From the NCBI GenBank assembly GCA_024640925.1, contig JAHEEB010000187.1, positions 1 to 7,360 on the forward strand: 7,360 nt of DNA, read 5' to 3'. Position 1 is the stretch's first letter. Each line of letters starts with the position of its first letter. Below the pieces are notes generated by a model, which searched no databases, was not told the DNA's origin, and saw only the letters and a list, made by a program, of their open reading frames with translations. The stretch comes from Bacteroidota bacterium. GTDB taxonomy: Bacteria; Bacteroidota; Bacteroidia; Bacteroidales; UBA10428. This document shows positions 6,182-7,360 of this stretch, piece by piece. A program made the position numbers and the translations under genes.

Positions 6182-7360
6182 CTAATTATAAACTCCTTCA
6201 AAATCAACGCCCAGGAAGTATTGAGCCATTAATTTCAACAATACGCTTCCATATAACAGGCCATTCACACTTTCTACAGTTTCCCAGGTGCAGCTATCAT
6301 GACCAACAAACCCAAGAGAGCATTCTCCATTCCCATTTATATTTACAGGGTCGAATAAGAGCCAGTTTTGTCCGCACCCGAAAGCAGGGATGGCATCTTC
6401 CAAATCGTCTCTTTCTTCTCCACCTTCTTCAAGACAGGAACTATCCCAACCCCAATCGTTATCAGGTTCACCACTATCATTCAGTCCACCAAATCCGATA
6501 GCTCCACCACCAATAGATTCAAACATAATCCCATTATAATGAGAGGCAATGGCAGCATATGATTTTGGAACCCAGCTGCTTGGTTTCCCAGTAAATGGGG
6601 AATTACATTCAATTATATCATTTTCCATCTTAACATTAAGGCCTCCATCGGATCTTTTTTCGAAGCCTTTAACCATGTATGATAATGCTTCGAGTATTTT
6701 TTTATCTTCATCTGTATCGCACAGAAACTTAAATGTTTCACAGAATTCCTTGGATGTTTTGGACTTACTGGAATCAAATCTTCCAAACTCAAGAAGTACA
6801 TCAATATATCCCCGTTCAACAACCAAATCAAAAATGCTTTTATCAGTTTTAGAGCCAGCCTCAAGCAATAATTTTACAATTTTGGCGTGATTGTTTTTCG
6901 CTGCTATTGCTAAAGCTGAAGAACCTGTAGACATAACCTCGGAAACATTTGCCCCAGCTTCAAGAAGTGCTTTAATAATATTAACATTTCCTAATTTGCT
7001 GGCCCACATTAGAATGGTTGAACCATTTTCTGATTTCCCATTGATATTGAATTCTCCTGAAAGAACTGATTTCACTTTTTCCAAATCATTTGTCTTAACA
7101 GCCTCCAAAAGGTTGTTATCAAATTTTTCTTCAATTTTGGTAGTTTCCGGTTCACCTGATTTTACTTCCAGATATCCTTTCTTAGTTTTTTCGTTAACCA
7201 GCTTATCATGTTCTTTCTGAGCCTTCTCAATACTGTCAAAACTCTTAATTTGTGATTGCCCATCGGTGCCGGTTTTTCCCCAGCGGACATGCAATTCGGT
7301 CCCTTTTAGTTCTATTTCCCAAAATTTATTGGATTTCTCATCATTAAATTCAAAATACCT
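6182..7360 (-). CDS. WGR domain - ankyrin repeat - SUKH (SMI1/KNR4)-like protein, 5' end cut by window edge
   Basis: The frame is open from the right edge to the stop at 6182, giving 392 visible residues. Residues 1 to about 66 are a WGR domain: RYFEF at the first codon, KFWEIEL (12-18), HVRWGKTGTDGQSQIKSF (24-41) and AQKEHDKLVNEKTKKGY. WGR domains begin this way, so probably only a few residues are missing. A TTG at 7294 could be called as a start, but it would cut the WGR domain and is wrong. Ankyrin repeats follow: a capping helix pair at about 82-110, NGSTILMWASKLGNVNIIKALLEAGA (about 112-137), SALAIAAKNNHAKIVKLLLEAGS (about 148-170), and a degenerate copy (174-192). The C-terminal part (about 262-385) has WVPKSYAAIASHYNGI, then acidic/Gly/Trp-rich sequence, then NWLLFDPVN and a terminal helix, resembling SMI1/KNR4 (SUKH) proteins; this is a weaker call. 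WGR is known for nucleic-acid binding in PARPs; ankyrin and SUKH modules bind proteins and occur as immunity proteins in toxin systems. Function here is unknown. Confidence 0.85.
   Translation of the reverse strand, partial: RYFEFNDEKSNKFWEIELKGTELHVRWGKTGTDGQSQIKSFDSIEKAQKEHDKLVNEKTKKGYLEVKSGEPETTKIEEKFDNNLLEAVKTNDLEKVKSVLSGEFNINGKSENGSTILMWASKLGNVNIIKALLEAGANVSEVMSTGSSALAIAAKNNHAKIVKLLLEAGSKTDKSIFDLVVERGYIDVLLEFGRFDSSKSKTSKEFCETFKFLCDTDEDKKILEALSYMVKGFEKRSDGGLNVKMENDIIECNSPFTGKPSSWVPKSYAAIASHYNGIMFESIGGGAIGFGGLNDSGEPDNDWGWDSSCLEEGGEERDDLEDAIPAFGCGQNWLLFDPVNINGNGECSLGFVGHDSCTWETVESVNGLLYGSVLLKLMAQYFLGVDFEGVYN

Noticed and set aside
6549..7220. Plus-strand ORFs opposite the WGR-ankyrin gene, and a minus-strand out-of-frame ORF at 6613-6864
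   Set aside because: The WGR and ankyrin motifs on the minus strand fix the coding frame; these are shadows.

Overview
The window looks like chromosomal DNA of a Bacteroidota bacterium, probably an environmental Bacteroidales-like lineage. The evidence is AT-rich sequence, a secreted protein with a type IX secretion (T9SS) C-terminal sorting domain, weak or absent Shine-Dalgarno sequences, and two promoters fitting the Bacteroidota sigma-factor consensus (-33 TTG / -7 TAnnTTTG). Genus cannot be set from sequence alone. All protein genes are on the minus strand. The only plus-strand gene is a tRNA.

Minus-strand transcription runs from right to left. From the right edge: (i) 6182-7360, a gene cut by the window edge at its N-terminus, encoding a WGR domain, ankyrin repeats and a C-terminal domain resembling the SMI1/KNR4 (SUKH) fold; (ii) 6059-6130 (+), tRNA-Arg(CCT), with its own promoter and a strong terminator that also lies just past the convergent WGR-ankyrin gene; (iii) 4470-5786, a secreted LamG-type protein with a VYDTI-repeat linker and a T9SS sorting domain, ended by a 12-bp hairpin at 4417-4452; (iv) 3773-4297, a CvpA-family membrane protein; (v) 2416-3717, tyrosyl-tRNA synthetase with a clear promoter just upstream; (vi) 1359-2408, a Wzz-type polysaccharide chain-length protein, 7 bp after tyrS; (vii) 1-1381, an O-antigen ligase/polymerase (Wzy_C family) that overlaps wzz by 23 bp and runs off the left edge. 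This last gene has a GTG start and no stop inside the window.

The tight tyrS-wzz-wzy spacing predicts one transcript that joins a housekeeping translation gene to two surface-polysaccharide genes. Wzz and the Wzy/ligase protein would act together at the inner membrane on undecaprenyl-linked glycan. The most unusual items are the WGR-ankyrin-SUKH-like fusion, the nested 6/18-residue repeat in the T9SS protein, and the tyrS-polysaccharide linkage. I saw no CRISPR array, insertion sequence, or clear unknown multi-gene system.
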